64,000 nucleotides of DNA from Achromobacter kerstersii (GTDB lineage Bacteria; Pseudomonadota; Gammaproteobacteria; Burkholderiales; Burkholderiaceae_B). Under the pieces are notes generated by a model. It saw only the letters and a program-made list of their open reading frames with translations. It was not told the origin of the DNA and made no database searches. A program made the translations under genes and the position numbers. This document shows, in pieces, positions 54,699-63,819 of this stretch (its first letter is position 1; each line of letters opens with the position of its first letter). The DNA is taken from the NCBI RefSeq assembly GCF_902859595.1, contig NZ_CADIJQ010000009.1, forward strand, positions 1-64,000. Reading direction: 5' to 3'.

Positions 54699-55029
54699 GG
54701 GTCTTCTCCAAAGCAAATAGGGGAAGCCGACGACGCAGTCTGAACGGGGGGGAAAGCGGGAGTGTGTGTGTGCTTTCTGGAACCGCGCTTGAACTCTGGT
54801 GTTGGGGCGAAGACGAAGGCGTCTGGCCGCAAGGGCGAGCAAGCAGACCGCGATTACCAGGGAGGTAGTCGTCGGCGTTTAGGCGAATTGACGAATGGCA
54901 GACACGGTTGCACTCAAGAGAAAAGGGGGTGAAGAAGAGAAAACGAGCAGGTCAAGCAAAGAGGGCCGAATCCTAAAACAGCGCGCCGCGTCTTGTCAAC
55001 GCAAGGCGTGGCGCGCTGGCCACGACATG
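54699..55029. other. 331-bp gap upstream of the RNA ligase gene
   Basis: No gene, array or terminator is recognised between the RNA ligase start and the rnk stop. A TGGCA-N7-TTGCA sequence at 54896 faces away from the ligase and was not accepted as a promoter. The promoter of the RNA repair operon should lie here. Confidence 0.5.
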
Positions 55030-55452
55030 CTAGGCCGTGGTGTCGCCAGCCGCTTCGGGCTGGTAGACGATTTCTTCGATGGTGCCGGCGTGTTCGGTCT
55101 GGTTGGGCGCCGTCCACGTAATGCGCTGGCCCTGGCGCGACCCGAGCAGGCTCAAGCCCAGCGGCGACAGCACCGAGACCTGGCCTTGCGCCAGGTTTGC
55201 GTCCGCGGGGTAGCACAGCGTGACGAGGAGTTCCGTGCCGTTGTCATTCAGCAGGCGAAGGCGCGAGCGCATCGTCACGATGTCGGGCGTGACTTCTTCG
55301 ATGGCGATGATGGGCGCGGAATCCAGGATGTCCTGGGCGGCGTCGATCGCGTCGCGCGGCAATGCGGCGGCGGTGGCCGGCCGGGTGATCATGCCCAGCA
55401 GGCGGGCGTGGTCCAGGGCGGTAATCAGTTTGTCTTGCGGCACGGCGTTCAT
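55030..55452 (-). CDS. rnk: Rnk-like nucleoside diphosphate kinase regulator (GreA/GreB family)
   Basis: 140 residues from the ATG at 55452. A short N-terminal helical part is followed by the C-terminal GreA/GreB-type FKBP-like domain: GTELLVTLCYPADANLAQGQVSVLSPLGLSLLGSRQGQRITW. Rnk binds RNA polymerase and interferes with GreA-type factors. The length matches E. coli Rnk (136) and lacks the long coiled coil of GreA. A longer in-frame upstream stretch was left out because it has no family character. Confidence 0.88.
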   Translation of the reverse strand: MNAVPQDKLITALDHARLLGMITRPATAAALPRDAIDAAQDILDSAPIIAIEEVTPDIVTMRSRLRLLNDNGTELLVTLCYPADANLAQGQVSVLSPLGLSLLGSRQGQRITWTAPNQTEHAGTIEEIVYQPEAAGDTTA

Positions 55453-55823
55453 GTCGGTTCTTCTTAGACGAAATGCCTCGGCCTGCGTATGCCGGCTGGC
55501 ATGCACGGGGCAAGGCGATGGAGGAGATGACAGCGCTTTGGGAAGAAAATGTTCAAGCAGTGCCGCGACGATGCGTAGCGTTTGAATCTGGCGTGGGAGA
55601 GTTCGCCGCCGTGGCGGCAGACGGATCGTGAAGCGTTCCGTGTCCCCGGGGAGAGCCCCACGGGGCTGATTCTTGCATCGAAGCGTGCAGGTTTTGCGCG
55701 GGTTGGCGCCCAATCTGCTGTCGGCAAGAGGGGAGTATATAGGCCATCGGCGGGCCGAAGTATCGGAAAAGTCCGAAAGAAGGCAGGGTTAACCCGCCCC
55801 CTTTTACAAGATGTTGAGAAAAA
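55453..55823. other. 371-bp gap between the alpha/beta hydrolase and rnk
   Basis: This region is the probable long leader and promoter region of rnk (minus strand). It contains a small GC-rich inverted repeat (GTCCCCGGGG with CCCCACGGGGC) and the sequence GTATATAGG, reading TATATAC on the minus strand. I see no gene in it. Confidence 0.5.
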
Positions 55824-56660
55824 TCAGCCCTTGATGAAGGCCAACAGGTCCGGATTGAGGACTTCCGCGTGGGTTGTCAGCATGCCGTGCGGAAAGCCCG
55901 CGTACACCTTCAGCGTGCCGTTTTTCAGCAATTTGACCGACAGGCGCGAGGCGTCATCGATCGGCACGATCTGATCGTCGTCACCATGCATGACCAGCGT
56001 GGGCACGGTGATGGCCTTCAGGTCTTCGGTCTGATCGGTTTCCGAGAAGGCCTTGATGCCCTCGTAATGCGCCTTGGCGCCGCCGATCATGCCCTGGCGC
56101 CACCAGTTGTTGATGACGCCTTGCGACACCTTTGCGTCGGCGCGGTTAAAGCCGTAGAAGGGGCCGGCGGCCACATCCAGGAAGAACTGCGCGCGGTTGG
56201 CGGCCAGCGCGGCGCGGAAGCCGTCGAAGACTTCGATTGGCGTGCCGCCCGGGTTGCTGTCCGTCTTGACCATCAAGGGCGGCACGGCGCTGACCAGCAC
56301 GGCTTTGGCGACGCGGCCTTGCGGCTGGCCGAATTTCGCCACATAGCGCGCCACTTCGCCGCCGCCCGTGGAATGGCCGATGTGCACGGCGTTGCGCAAG
56401 TCCAGGTGTTCGGCCACGGCGGCGGCGTCGGCTGCGTAGTGGTCCATGTCATGGCCATCGCTGACCTGGCTGGAACGGCCGTGGCCGCGGCGGTCGTGCG
56501 CAATGACGCGAAAGCCCTTGCTGACGAAGTACAGCATCTGGGCGTCCCAGTCGTCGCTCGACAACGGCCAGCCATGATGGAACATGATGGGCTGGGCCGA
56601 CTTCGGGCCCCAGTCCTTGAAGAAGATCTGCACGCCGTCGGTAGTGGTGATGGTGCTCAT
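55824..56660 (-). CDS. Alpha/beta-fold hydrolase (chloroperoxidase/perhydrolase-like)
   Basis: 278 residues. Oxyanion residues follow strand 3 ([17 protein letters not shown]), the nucleophile elbow is GHSTGGG (Ser about 96), and the remaining catalytic Asp and His are in [11 protein letters not shown] and AGFPHGML. These cofactor-free chloroperoxidases are lactonases or perhydrolases; the physiological substrate is unknown. It is probably monocistronic, with a hexamer repeat array upstream. Confidence 0.92.
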   Translation of the reverse strand: MSTITTTDGVQIFFKDWGPKSAQPIMFHHGWPLSSDDWDAQMLYFVSKGFRVIAHDRRGHGRSSQVSDGHDMDHYAADAAAVAEHLDLRNAVHIGHSTGGGEVARYVAKFGQPQGRVAKAVLVSAVPPLMVKTDSNPGGTPIEVFDGFRAALAANRAQFFLDVAAGPFYGFNRADAKVSQGVINNWWRQGMIGGAKAHYEGIKAFSETDQTEDLKAITVPTLVMHGDDDQIVPIDDASRLSVKLLKNGTLKVYAGFPHGMLTTHAEVLNPDLLAFIKG

Positions 56661-56729
56661 GGTCGGTGACTCCTGGTGATGAAGCGAGGGGGGGTGAACC
56701 GCAGGGGAAGAGGAGAAGCAAGATTAGGG

Positions 56730-56796
56730 CTAAGACTAAGACTAGGACTAAGACTAGGACTGAGACCAAGACTAAGACTAAGACTAGAGCCAAGAC
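56730..56796. repeat. Hexamer-like array upstream of the hydrolase
   Basis: About eleven 6-bp units of the AAGACT / AGGACT / GAGACC type follow one another in the 246-bp gap between the hydrolase start and the response regulator stop. Confidence 0.8.
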
Positions 56797-56906
56797 CCGC
56801 GCAGGAAAATCCTACGCTGGGTTTGCGCCCTCATACGAACGTATAGGCGGCGGTATGAACGCCGCGTGCTGCGCTTGCTCCGGTTGTGTCGCGCACGCCA
56901 CGTTGC

Positions 56907-57290
56907 TTAGTCCAACGCGGCGCGGCGCGCCATTGCCGCCGCCAGGCAGCGGGCGATGGCGTCGGCGTCAACCGGCTTTTCAAGATAGGCGCAGGCCCCG
57001 GCGTCCATGACGCGTCGGCGCATGGCTTCCGTGGGAAACGCCGTCATGAAAATCATCGGGAGCCGTCTGCCGGCCGCCAGCAAGGCGGCCTGTAGCTGGT
57101 CTCCCGTCATAAGGGGCATCTGGATATCGGCGATCAGGCAGACGGGCTTGCCGGCGTCCGGGTCATGCAGAAATTCGTGCGCGGAACCATACGTGCGTAC
57201 GGCGTAGCCCAGCGAGCGCACCAGGCTGGACAACGAGACCCTGACCCCGTCGTCGTCGTCGACGATCGCGATCGTTGAGGCGTGATTCAT
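56907..57290 (-). CDS. Single-domain response regulator (CheY/FixJ receiver only)
   Basis: 127 residues from the ATG at 57290. Receiver features are DDDD at 11-14, the phosphoacceptor D55 (CLIADIQMP), T83 in FMTAF and K105 in LEKP. There is no output domain. It lies 115 bp downstream of the FixJ-type regulator and the histidine kinase, so it may be a phosphate sink or a second partner in the same signalling system. Confidence 0.9.
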   Translation of the reverse strand: MNHASTIAIVDDDDGVRVSLSSLVRSLGYAVRTYGSAHEFLHDPDAGKPVCLIADIQMPLMTGDQLQAALLAAGRRLPMIFMTAFPTEAMRRRVMDAGACAYLEKPVDADAIARCLAAAMARRAALD

Positions 57291-57405
57291 AGACAAATCC
57301 TTCCTGCCGCGTGATGCATGAAAGAGCGTCCAATGCGCGGCATGCCTCCTTTATGAACCTTCGCCGCCGTCTGGAAAATCATACGCAGGTTTGGGGCGGG
57401 CGCGA

Positions 57406-58047
57406 TCAAGGGCGCGAAACGCCCAGCGCTTCGGCGCTGCGCACCAGATCGGCCAGCGACCGCACCCCCATTTTGCGCATGACATTGCCGCGATGGATCT
57501 TCACCGTGATTTCACTCAGCCCGATCAGGCCGGCCACCTGCTTGTTCATCAGCCCCGACACCACATGCGCCAGCACCTCGCGTTCACGCGGCGTCAACGT
57601 GTCATAGCGGGCGCGCACATCCCCCAGCGCGGCCGCCTGGTCGCGGCGTGCGCGGTCGCGGTCGATCGCCGCGGCAACCGCGTCCAGCATGTCCTGTTCG
57701 CGAAACGGCTTGGATAGAAAATCGACGGCGCCCGCCTTCATGGCGCGCACGGTCATGGGAATGTCGCCGTGGCCGGTGATGAAGATGATGGGCAGGGCAA
57801 TGCCGAGCGCCGACAGATGGTCCTGAAAATCCAGCCCGCTGGCGCCGGGCAGGCGCACGTCCAGGATGATGCAGCCGGGCGCATCGGGCAGCGTCGCTTG
57901 CAGCAGTTCGGCGGGCGAGGCAAACACCAGCGTGCGCAATCCGACCGAGCGCAGCAGGCTGTCCAGCGCGTCGCGCACGCCGGCGTCGTCGTCCACGATA
58001 AGCACCTGGGCGGGCGGCGGGGGAGCAGTCTTGTTGGTCGCGATCAT
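57406..58047 (-). CDS. FixJ-family response regulator with LuxR-type HTH
   Basis: 213 residues. The receiver has phosphoacceptor D63 (IILDVRLPG), switch residue T91 (FITGHGD) and K113 (LSKPF). After an alanine/arginine linker the LuxR-type HTH spans about 148-205 (LTPREREVLAHVVSGLMNKQVAGLIGLSEITVKIHRGNVMRKMG). It should bind DNA when phosphorylated by the adjacent kinase. The gap to the kinase carries a 7-bp array. Confidence 0.94.
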   Translation of the reverse strand: MIATNKTAPPPPAQVLIVDDDAGVRDALDSLLRSVGLRTLVFASPAELLQATLPDAPGCIILDVRLPGASGLDFQDHLSALGIALPIIFITGHGDIPMTVRAMKAGAVDFLSKPFREQDMLDAVAAAIDRDRARRDQAAALGDVRARYDTLTPREREVLAHVVSGLMNKQVAGLIGLSEITVKIHRGNVMRKMGVRSLADLVRSAEALGVSRP

Positions 58048-58056
58048 GGGGGCGGT

Positions 58057-58133
58057 GGGTTCAGGGTTCAGGGTTCAGGGTTCTGGGTTCAGGGTTGCGG
58101 GCTAGGGGCTAGGGGCTGCGGGCTGCGGGCTGT
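58057..58133. repeat. 7-bp tandem arrays between kinase and regulator
   Basis: About six GGTTCAG-type units run directly into GGGCTAG/GGGCTGC units. They fill most of the 102-bp gap upstream of the FixJ-type regulator start (58047), so copy-number change could affect its leader. Confidence 0.85.
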
Positions 58134-58149
58134 GAATAGGCACTAGCGT

Positions 58150-59820
58150 TCAGCCTTTAGAGGCAGGGGGCAGCGTCAGCACGAATCGCGCGCCAGCGCC
58201 GGGCTGGTTGCTGGCCGTCAACTGGCCGCCGTGCGCCTGGACCGTGGTGCGGCAGATGGCCAGCCCCATGCCCATGCCTTGCGGTTTGGTGGTGTAGAAC
58301 GGGTCGAACAAGCGGTCGATGGCGTTCATGTCGATACCCGGCCCGGTATCGGCCACGATGATTTCCACGGCGCTTGGGTCGGCATCGGCATCGGCATCGG
58401 CATCGGCGTCGGCATCAGCATCGGCGTCGGCATCAGCATCAGCATCGGCATCGGCATCGGCATCGGCATCAGCATTGGCATCAGCATTGGCATTGGCGAG
58501 GTTGGCGCTGATGGACAAGATGCGCGGCTCGGGCAGCCCCGCCATGGCCTGCGCGGCGTTCACCATCAGGTTGACGAGCACTTGCTGAAGCTGGATGCGG
58601 TCGCCCGACAGCGCCGGCAGATCGGGCGCAATGGCGACGTGAAGAAAGACGCGCTCGCGGTTCAGCTCGTGTTCGACGAGCCGCGCGGCCTCATCGATGA
58701 GTGCGCCCGCGTCCAACGTGTTGCACTGCGCGGGCGACTTGCTCAAAAAAGCGCGGATGCGCTTGACGATCTCACTGGCGCGGCGGCCTTCAGACACGAT
58801 GCGTTCAATGGAAATGCCCACTTCGTGCAAGTCCGGCGGCTCGCGCCGCAGCCAGCGCATGCCGGCTTCCCCGCTGGTGACCACCGCCATCAGCGGCTGG
58901 TTGACTTCGTGGGCGATGGACGCCGTCAGCTCGCCCAGCGTGGCCACGCGCGCCGCGTGCGCCAGTTCGGCCCGCGCTTCTAGCAAGGCGTCTTGCGCCT
59001 GCCTGCGTTCAGTGATGTCGGTATGCGTTTCCATCACGCCCACGGAGCGGCCGTTGTGGTCGCGCTGCACCACCCATCGGCTGGCCAGGGTCAGCGTCTT
59101 GCCGGCCTGGGTCGTTTGCGCGAGCGTCCCTTCCCAACTGCCCGCTTCCAGCAGCCGGGCCTCGATGGCGGCGCGAGGTTCCGGGTAGCACGTTTGCAGC
59201 AGCGCGTCGGCTCGCTGGCCGACCGCCAGGTGCGAGGGCCACCCATAGACCTCTTCGGCCGTGCGGTTCCAGAAGGTGATGGCGCCGGTACGGTCTCGCA
59301 CGAAGATCATGTCGTGCGACAGGTTCAGCAGCCGGGCCTGGGCCGCCAGCCTTTTGGTGGCGGTCTGGTTCTGTAGCGCCAGTACGGCCGTAATGCCGAT
59401 GGCGGCCAGGCTGACAAAGGCGCGCACCGTCTGGGAACCCACATGGTTGAAACCGTGCGAGTCGATATACGCCACCAGGGTCAGCGTGATGCCCGCCACG
59501 GCGGCGATGATGATGTCGCGCGCACGCGCCGAGCGCGCCGCCAGCATCACAACCACCACATACAACACGGCCACCGCGCCTTCGAAGGTGCTGAGCGAGT
59601 CGAACAGAAAGATGGCCAGCGCCAAGCTGGCGGCGGCCAGGCGGCAGGCCAGGAGGGAACCCCGGGGCGCGGACGCATGCAGCCCGTCATGATCGGGCGG
59701 CAAGAATGGCAGCCGGGGCGCGCGCGCGCGAGGCGTCAAGAGCAAGAGAAGTCTCCGGGATGGAAGCGGCCAAACCGTCACGGTAGCGGTTGCATCACGC
59801 TGCGGCTTGCACGTTATCAA
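58150..59820 (-). CDS. PAS-domain sensor histidine kinase with Ala-Asp repeat insertion
   Basis: Up to 556 residues; the TTG at 59820 and a GTG at 59781 are possible starts. Several membrane spans occupy about 55-150, a PAS domain about 160-275, and the dimerisation/phosphoacceptor helix has H304 (SIAHEVNQPL), as in FixL-type kinases. The ATPase domain has the N box (LVNLMVNAAQAM), G1 (ADTGPGID) and the F/G2 region (FDPFYTTKPQGMGMGLAI). Between N box and G1, residues about 443-481 are a simple (AD)n/(AN)n repeat. It is divergent from dps; the two regulator genes follow downstream. Confidence 0.88.
   Translation of the reverse strand: MITCKPQRDATATVTVWPLPSRRLLLLLTPRARAPRLPFLPPDHDGLHASAPRGSLLACRLAAASLALAIFLFDSLSTFEGAVAVLYVVVVMLAARSARARDIIIAAVAGITLTLVAYIDSHGFNHVGSQTVRAFVSLAAIGITAVLALQNQTATKRLAAQARLLNLSHDMIFVRDRTGAITFWNRTAEEVYGWPSHLAVGQRADALLQTCYPEPRAAIEARLLEAGSWEGTLAQTTQAGKTLTLASRWVVQRDHNGRSVGVMETHTDITERRQAQDALLEARAELAHAARVATLGELTASIAHEVNQPLMAVVTSGEAGMRWLRREPPDLHEVGISIERIVSEGRRASEIVKRIRAFLSKSPAQCNTLDAGALIDEAARLVEHELNRERVFLHVAIAPDLPALSGDRIQLQQVLVNLMVNAAQAMAGLPEPRILSISANLANANADANADADADADADADADADADADADADADADADADPSAVEIIVADTGPGIDMNAIDRLFDPFYTTKPQGMGMGLAICRTTVQAHGGQLTASNQPGAGARFVLTLPPASKG
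58378..58494. repeat. Hexanucleotide array inside the histidine kinase gene
   Basis: About 19 copies of GGCATC/GGCGTC/AGCATC-type hexamers lie in frame within the kinase gene and encode about 39 mostly Ala-Asp residues. Six being a multiple of three, unit gain or loss would lengthen or shorten the ATPase domain without breaking the frame. Confidence 0.93.
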
Positions 59821-59974
59821 TCAACTTTGAACGAAATCATCCTGTTCCGGCGATTAAACAAAGGTATGGGGTGGGGAAACGATCTGCCGATTTCGCCGCT
59901 GCCAGGGCGCGCCTATTCTGCTTTCCATCGGGCGGCGAAGCCCGACGGTCTGTCCCCTGAACCCGGAGATTTCC

Positions 59975-60493
59975 ATGAACGATCTTGCTATCCCGTCCCG
60001 TCTGAGCGCCCCCCTGCGTACGCCTACTGACTTGGGCGCCCAGGCCCGTGTCGACATTTCGGGCGCGCTGACGGCGCTGCTGGCCGACATGTTTGCGCTG
60101 TACCTGAAGACGAAGAACTTCCACTGGCATATGTCGGGGCCGCACTTTCGCGACTACCACCTGATGCTGGACGAGCAGGGCGATGAAATCTTCGCCACCA
60201 CCGACGCCATTGCCGAACGTGCCCGCAAGGTCGGCGGCACGACGCTGCGGTCGATTGGCCACATCCACCGCACCCAGCGCCTGCTGGACAACGACGCCGA
60301 CTACGTCACGCCCGAAGACATGCTGGCCGAGCTGGGCGACGACAACCGGCAACTGCTGAGCTTCCTGCGCGCCACCCATGTCGTCTGCGACAACTACAAC
60401 GACGTGGCCTCGACAAGCCTGCTTGAGAACTGGATCGACGAAGCCGAGCGCCGCAGCTGGTTCCTGTTCGAGTCCACCCGCGCGGCCCGCTAA
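59975..60493 (+). CDS. dps: Dps-family DNA-protecting ferritin
   Basis: 172 residues. The ferroxidase and Dps helix B signature is visible as TKNFHWHMSGPHFRDYHLMLDEQGDEIF (His at 50, then Asp and Glu), preceded by the alanine-rich ADMFALYLK helix. The dodecamer stores iron and protects DNA from hydroxyl radicals. Ribosome-binding site CGGAGA lies just upstream. It is divergent from the histidine kinase gene and followed at 42 bp by a peroxiredoxin gene. Confidence 0.93.
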   Translation: MNDLAIPSRLSAPLRTPTDLGAQARVDISGALTALLADMFALYLKTKNFHWHMSGPHFRDYHLMLDEQGDEIFATTDAIAERARKVGGTTLRSIGHIHRTQRLLDNDADYVTPEDMLAELGDDNRQLLSFLRATHVVCDNYNDVASTSLLENWIDEAERRSWFLFESTRAAR

Positions 60494-60535
60494 GCCTGCT
60501 GGCATTGCTTGCCCTGATTGCTAAGGAGAAACCCC

Positions 60536-61030
60536 ATGTCTTCCATCACGCCTCTGCCTGCGGGCACGGCGGCTCCCGACTTCATCCTGCCGGCCACGCC
60601 GGACCAGAAGGTGTCGTTGCAGGACCTGCGCGGCCGCCCCGCGATTCTGGCCTTTTACCCCGCCGACTGGAGCCCGGTCTGCGGCGACCAGATGGCGCTG
60701 TACAACGAAATCCTGCCCGAATTCCACCGCGCAGGTGCGCAGCTGGTGGGCATTTCGGTGGATGGCGTCTGGTGCCACGCGGCCTTCGCCCAGGCACGCA
60801 AGCTGCACTTTCCGCTGTTGGCGGACTTTGAACCCAAGGGCGCGGTGGCGCGCCGCTACGGCGTCTACCGCGAAGCCGACGGCATCACCGAACGCGCGCT
60901 GTTCGTGCTGGACGCGGACGGCATCATCCGCTGGAGCGAGGTCTCGCCGCTGGGCATCAACCCGGGCGCCGACGGCATTCTTGATGCGCTGGACAAACTT
61001 GCCGCGCCTACCCAACACAAAGGAGCCTGA
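60536..61030 (+). CDS. Peroxiredoxin (AhpC/TSA-like redoxin)
   Basis: 164 residues from the ATG at 60536 behind AAGGAG. The peroxidatic motif PADWSPVCGDQ carries C49 with the usual threonine replaced by serine (PxxxSxxC). A second cysteine C80 (SVDGVWCHAAF) could be the resolving cysteine. It reduces hydrogen peroxide or organic hydroperoxides in the cytoplasm. The next gene starts 2 bp after its stop. Confidence 0.9.
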   Translation: MSSITPLPAGTAAPDFILPATPDQKVSLQDLRGRPAILAFYPADWSPVCGDQMALYNEILPEFHRAGAQLVGISVDGVWCHAAFAQARKLHFPLLADFEPKGAVARRYGVYREADGITERALFVLDADGIIRWSEVSPLGINPGADGILDALDKLAAPTQHKGA

Positions 61031-61032
61031 TC

Positions 61033-61557
61033 ATGAGCCACCTTTACTTGCCGGTTTCCGCACAGGACCATGCAGCCGGACCCGCCGACGCCCCCGTCAC
61101 GCTGGTGGAGTACGGCGACTACGAATGCCCGTATTGCGGCGAAGCCTATCCCGTGCTGAAGGCCGTGCAGCAGGCCATGGGCGACCGCCTGCGCTTCGTG
61201 TTCCGCAACTTTCCCATTTCGGAATTGCACCCCGACGCGATGCGCGCGGCCGAGTTCGCCGAAGCCGCCGCGCAGGTCGGGCAGTTCTGGCAGGCGCACG
61301 ATCTGCTGTACGAAAACCAGAACGCGTTGTCGGAGCAGGATTTGGTGGCGTACGGCGCCCGCCTGGGCGTGGGCGGCGCCACCTTGCGGCAGGCTTTTGA
61401 AGGCAGCTTCGATAAAAAAATCGAGCAGGACTTCTCGGGCGGCGTGCGCAGCGGCGTGAACGGCACGCCCACACTTTTCATTAACGGACTGCGCTATGAC
61501 GGCAGGCGCGATGCGGCAAGTTTGATTGATGTGCTGACGCGCGTGGCGGCGAGTTGA
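61033..61557 (+). CDS. DsbA-family thioredoxin-like oxidoreductase without signal peptide
   Basis: 174 residues. The redox motif is CPYC at residues 32-35 and the cis-proline loop is NGTPTLFING. No signal peptide is present, so it is probably cytoplasmic. Its gene follows the peroxiredoxin almost directly and may regenerate that enzyme or repair oxidised thiols. Confidence 0.88.
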   Translation: MSHLYLPVSAQDHAAGPADAPVTLVEYGDYECPYCGEAYPVLKAVQQAMGDRLRFVFRNFPISELHPDAMRAAEFAEAAAQVGQFWQAHDLLYENQNALSEQDLVAYGARLGVGGATLRQAFEGSFDKKIEQDFSGGVRSGVNGTPTLFINGLRYDGRRDAASLIDVLTRVAAS

Positions 61558-61671
61558 TAAGCGGAATCTTTCAATTCCCCAGGTATTTTTGATTACTGAA
61601 CGCGTCGGCCCACATGCTACTTTTTCCTTGCTTTTCAAAGACTAATCCATAAAGCAAGGGAATCAAGAATC

Positions 61672-62700
61672 ATGAATGCTGTGCAAGATATGCGCCTGGC
61701 GGCGTCGCCGTTTTCTGCCTCGCGCAGAGGCTTCCTGACGATCGCCGCCGCCGCACTGTGCGCTGGGGCATTGTGGGCAAACCCTGCCGCAGCCGCGGCG
61801 GATTACCCCGCAGGCAAGCCGATCAACCTGGTGGTGCCGTTCCCCGCTGGCGGCGGCACGGACTTCATCGGCCGGTTGCTTGCGGCCGAGCTGGGCAAGA
61901 TTCTGCAAACCACCGTCGTGGTCGAAAACAAGGGCGGCGCCAACAGCAATATCGGCACGGCGTATGTCACGCAAGCCAAGCCGGATGGCTACACCTTGCT
62001 GCTGTCGGGGGTGGGCATGGCGACCAATCAAGCGCTCTACAGCCGGCTGCCTTACCGGCTGGATCAGTTGGAGCAGATCGCCATCCTGGCTTACGGCGTA
62101 GACGTGTTGGTGACGGCGCCCACGTTTCCGGCCAAGACCTACGCGGAGTTCGTGGAACGCGTGCGCAAGGAACCGGGCAAGTTGTCATATGCGTCGTCGG
62201 GCAATGGCACGTCAGGCCATCTGGGCATGGAGATGCTGAAGATGCGCGCCCAGCTGGACATGATGCACGTGCCGTACAACGGCGGTTCGGCGGCCATCAA
62301 TGATGTGCTGGCGGGCCGCGTTGATACGCTGTTCGTGAACCAGGACACCGTGCTGCCGCATGTGCGGGCAGGCAAGCTGCGCGCGCTGGCGATTGGCAGC
62401 GCCGAACGCAACCCGGTGTTTCCCGATACGCCCACGCTGGCGGAAAGCGGGGTGACGGGCTTTTCATCGGAATACTGGTTTGGCTTGAGCGCACCGGCCG
62501 GGCTGCCAGACGACGTCTCGCAGAAGCTGTTTGAAGCGACACGCACCGCGATGCAATCGCCGCAGATTCGCGAAAAGCTTACCGCCGTGGGATTGGTGAT
62601 TCCGACATTGACCGACAACAAGCAGTACGCCGAACTCGTCAATGGCGAGGTCGCGAAATGGGGCGAGGTGGTGCGCGCCTCGGGGGCGCGGATCGACTGA
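61672..62700 (+). CDS. Bug-family (TctC) solute receptor
   Basis: 342 residues. The N-terminal signal region has SRRGFLTIAAAALCAGALWANPAAAAA, a twin-arginine-like start. The mature protein begins YPAGKPINLVVPFPAGGGTDFIGRLLAAEL and continues ENKGGANSNIGTAYVTQAKPDGYTLLL, both typical of Bug proteins. The ligand is unknown. It converges on a LysR gene whose 3' end carries a 17-bp array. Confidence 0.9.
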   Translation: MNAVQDMRLAASPFSASRRGFLTIAAAALCAGALWANPAAAAADYPAGKPINLVVPFPAGGGTDFIGRLLAAELGKILQTTVVVENKGGANSNIGTAYVTQAKPDGYTLLLSGVGMATNQALYSRLPYRLDQLEQIAILAYGVDVLVTAPTFPAKTYAEFVERVRKEPGKLSYASSGNGTSGHLGMEMLKMRAQLDMMHVPYNGGSAAINDVLAGRVDTLFVNQDTVLPHVRAGKLRALAIGSAERNPVFPDTPTLAESGVTGFSSEYWFGLSAPAGLPDDVSQKLFEATRTAMQSPQIREKLTAVGLVIPTLTDNKQYAELVNGEVAKWGEVVRASGARID

Positions 62701-62748
62701 TCCCGTCAACGGAAGACGGCATCAACCCGGCACAGGGCCGCGTATGCG

Positions 62749-62801
62749 GCCTTGTGTCATTTCAGGCCTTGTGTCATTCCAGGCGCTGTGTCATTCCACG
62801 C
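62749..62801. repeat. 17-bp tandem array around the LysR stop codon
   Basis: Three copies of GTGTCATTNCAGGCNNTG are spaced exactly 17 bp apart. The third contains the stop codon of the LysR gene (62791-62793, TGA on the minus strand). Confidence 0.85.
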
Positions 62802-63705
62802 CCTGCGTCGGCATCAGGAAATTCAAGCGGGTCAGCGTGTCCCGCGTGATGTCCACAATGGAATCAATGTGCGCGCCATGCGCCGCAGTCAGGTACGAAA
62901 TATAAAAGCGCGCGGGCGGAATGGGCGGGTCGCTGGGCAGCGCTTGCAGCACGCCCATCGACAGCATGTCGTGCAGCAACGGCACCGGCAGGATGCCGAT
63001 GGCGTGTCCGGCCCCGATCAGGCGCGAGATCAGCGCCAGCGAATTCGTGGTGCTCAGCCCCGCCATGTCTACACCGCCCGACCCCAGCCAGTTCTCTACC
63101 ACCGTATACAACGTGGAAGGCGGCGAGTGCGTGGCGATGTGATGGCCGCGCGCATGCTCGGGCTTGAATGGGTCGGCGGCGATGCGCAACGAGGGCGAGG
63201 CCACCCAATGAAACGGCATCCAGCCGATGAACACGTCGCTGACTTCCTCGCTGGTGGCGGGGTTGGTCAACAGCGCCATGTCGAGCTCGCCCGCATTGAG
63301 CTTGCGGTTCAGCACCGAGCCCACGTCCACCGTCATTTCCAGCGCCAGCGACGGGTAGTGCTCTTTCAGCTGCGCGATGACGGCCGTCAGCCCCACGTTG
63401 GCCGAGCATTCGTCGGCGCCCAGACGAAGCTTGCCGCCCAGCGTGCGGTCTTTGCCGAAGTGTTCCAGCTGCCGGCTGCTGTGCAGCGCGGTCTCGGCAT
63501 GACGCAACGCGGACTGCCCGGTGTCGGTCAACGTGATGCGTTGGCGCGAACGATCAAAGAGCTGCACATCCAACGTGCTTTCAAGTTCGCGGATGCGGGA
63601 TGACACCGCGGGTTGGGTGACATGAAGGTGGCGCGCCGCGGCATGAATGCTGCCCAGCTTGGCCGCCCAGTAGAAGGCTTCCAGCTGGCTAAGGGTTATC
63701 CGCAT
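62791..63705 (-). CDS. LysR-family transcriptional regulator
   Basis: 304 residues. The winged HTH is about 1-60 (ITLSQLEAFYWAAKLGSIHAAARHLHVTQPAVSSRIRELE), followed by the effector domain (LRLGADECSANVGLTAVIAQLKEHYPSLALEM onwards). It is divergent from the RraA-family gene at 63820 with a 114-bp gap, its most likely target, and convergent with the Bug receptor gene. Confidence 0.93.
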   Translation of the reverse strand: MRITLSQLEAFYWAAKLGSIHAAARHLHVTQPAVSSRIRELESTLDVQLFDRSRQRITLTDTGQSALRHAETALHSSRQLEHFGKDRTLGGKLRLGADECSANVGLTAVIAQLKEHYPSLALEMTVDVGSVLNRKLNAGELDMALLTNPATSEEVSDVFIGWMPFHWVASPSLRIAADPFKPEHARGHHIATHSPPSTLYTVVENWLGSGGVDMAGLSTTNSLALISRLIGAGHAIGILPVPLLHDMLSMGVLQALPSDPPIPPARFYISYLTAAHGAHIDSIVDITRDTLTRLNFLMPTQGVE

Positions 63706-63819
63706 GATAAGAATTACTTTTCAAAGTGCGCCGAAATTTTGATTATTTGGGCCGAATTGCCCCGTGCTACCTTTTTATTCACCGGGTTTTGGCCCTTTTG
63801 ATTGTAGTGAAACCAGACG

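Noticed and set aside
54896..54912. A sigma-54-like TGGCA/TTGCA sequence
   Set aside because: It points away from the RNA ligase gene, and the spacing is one base longer than the consensus, so it is unlikely to drive the RNA repair operon.
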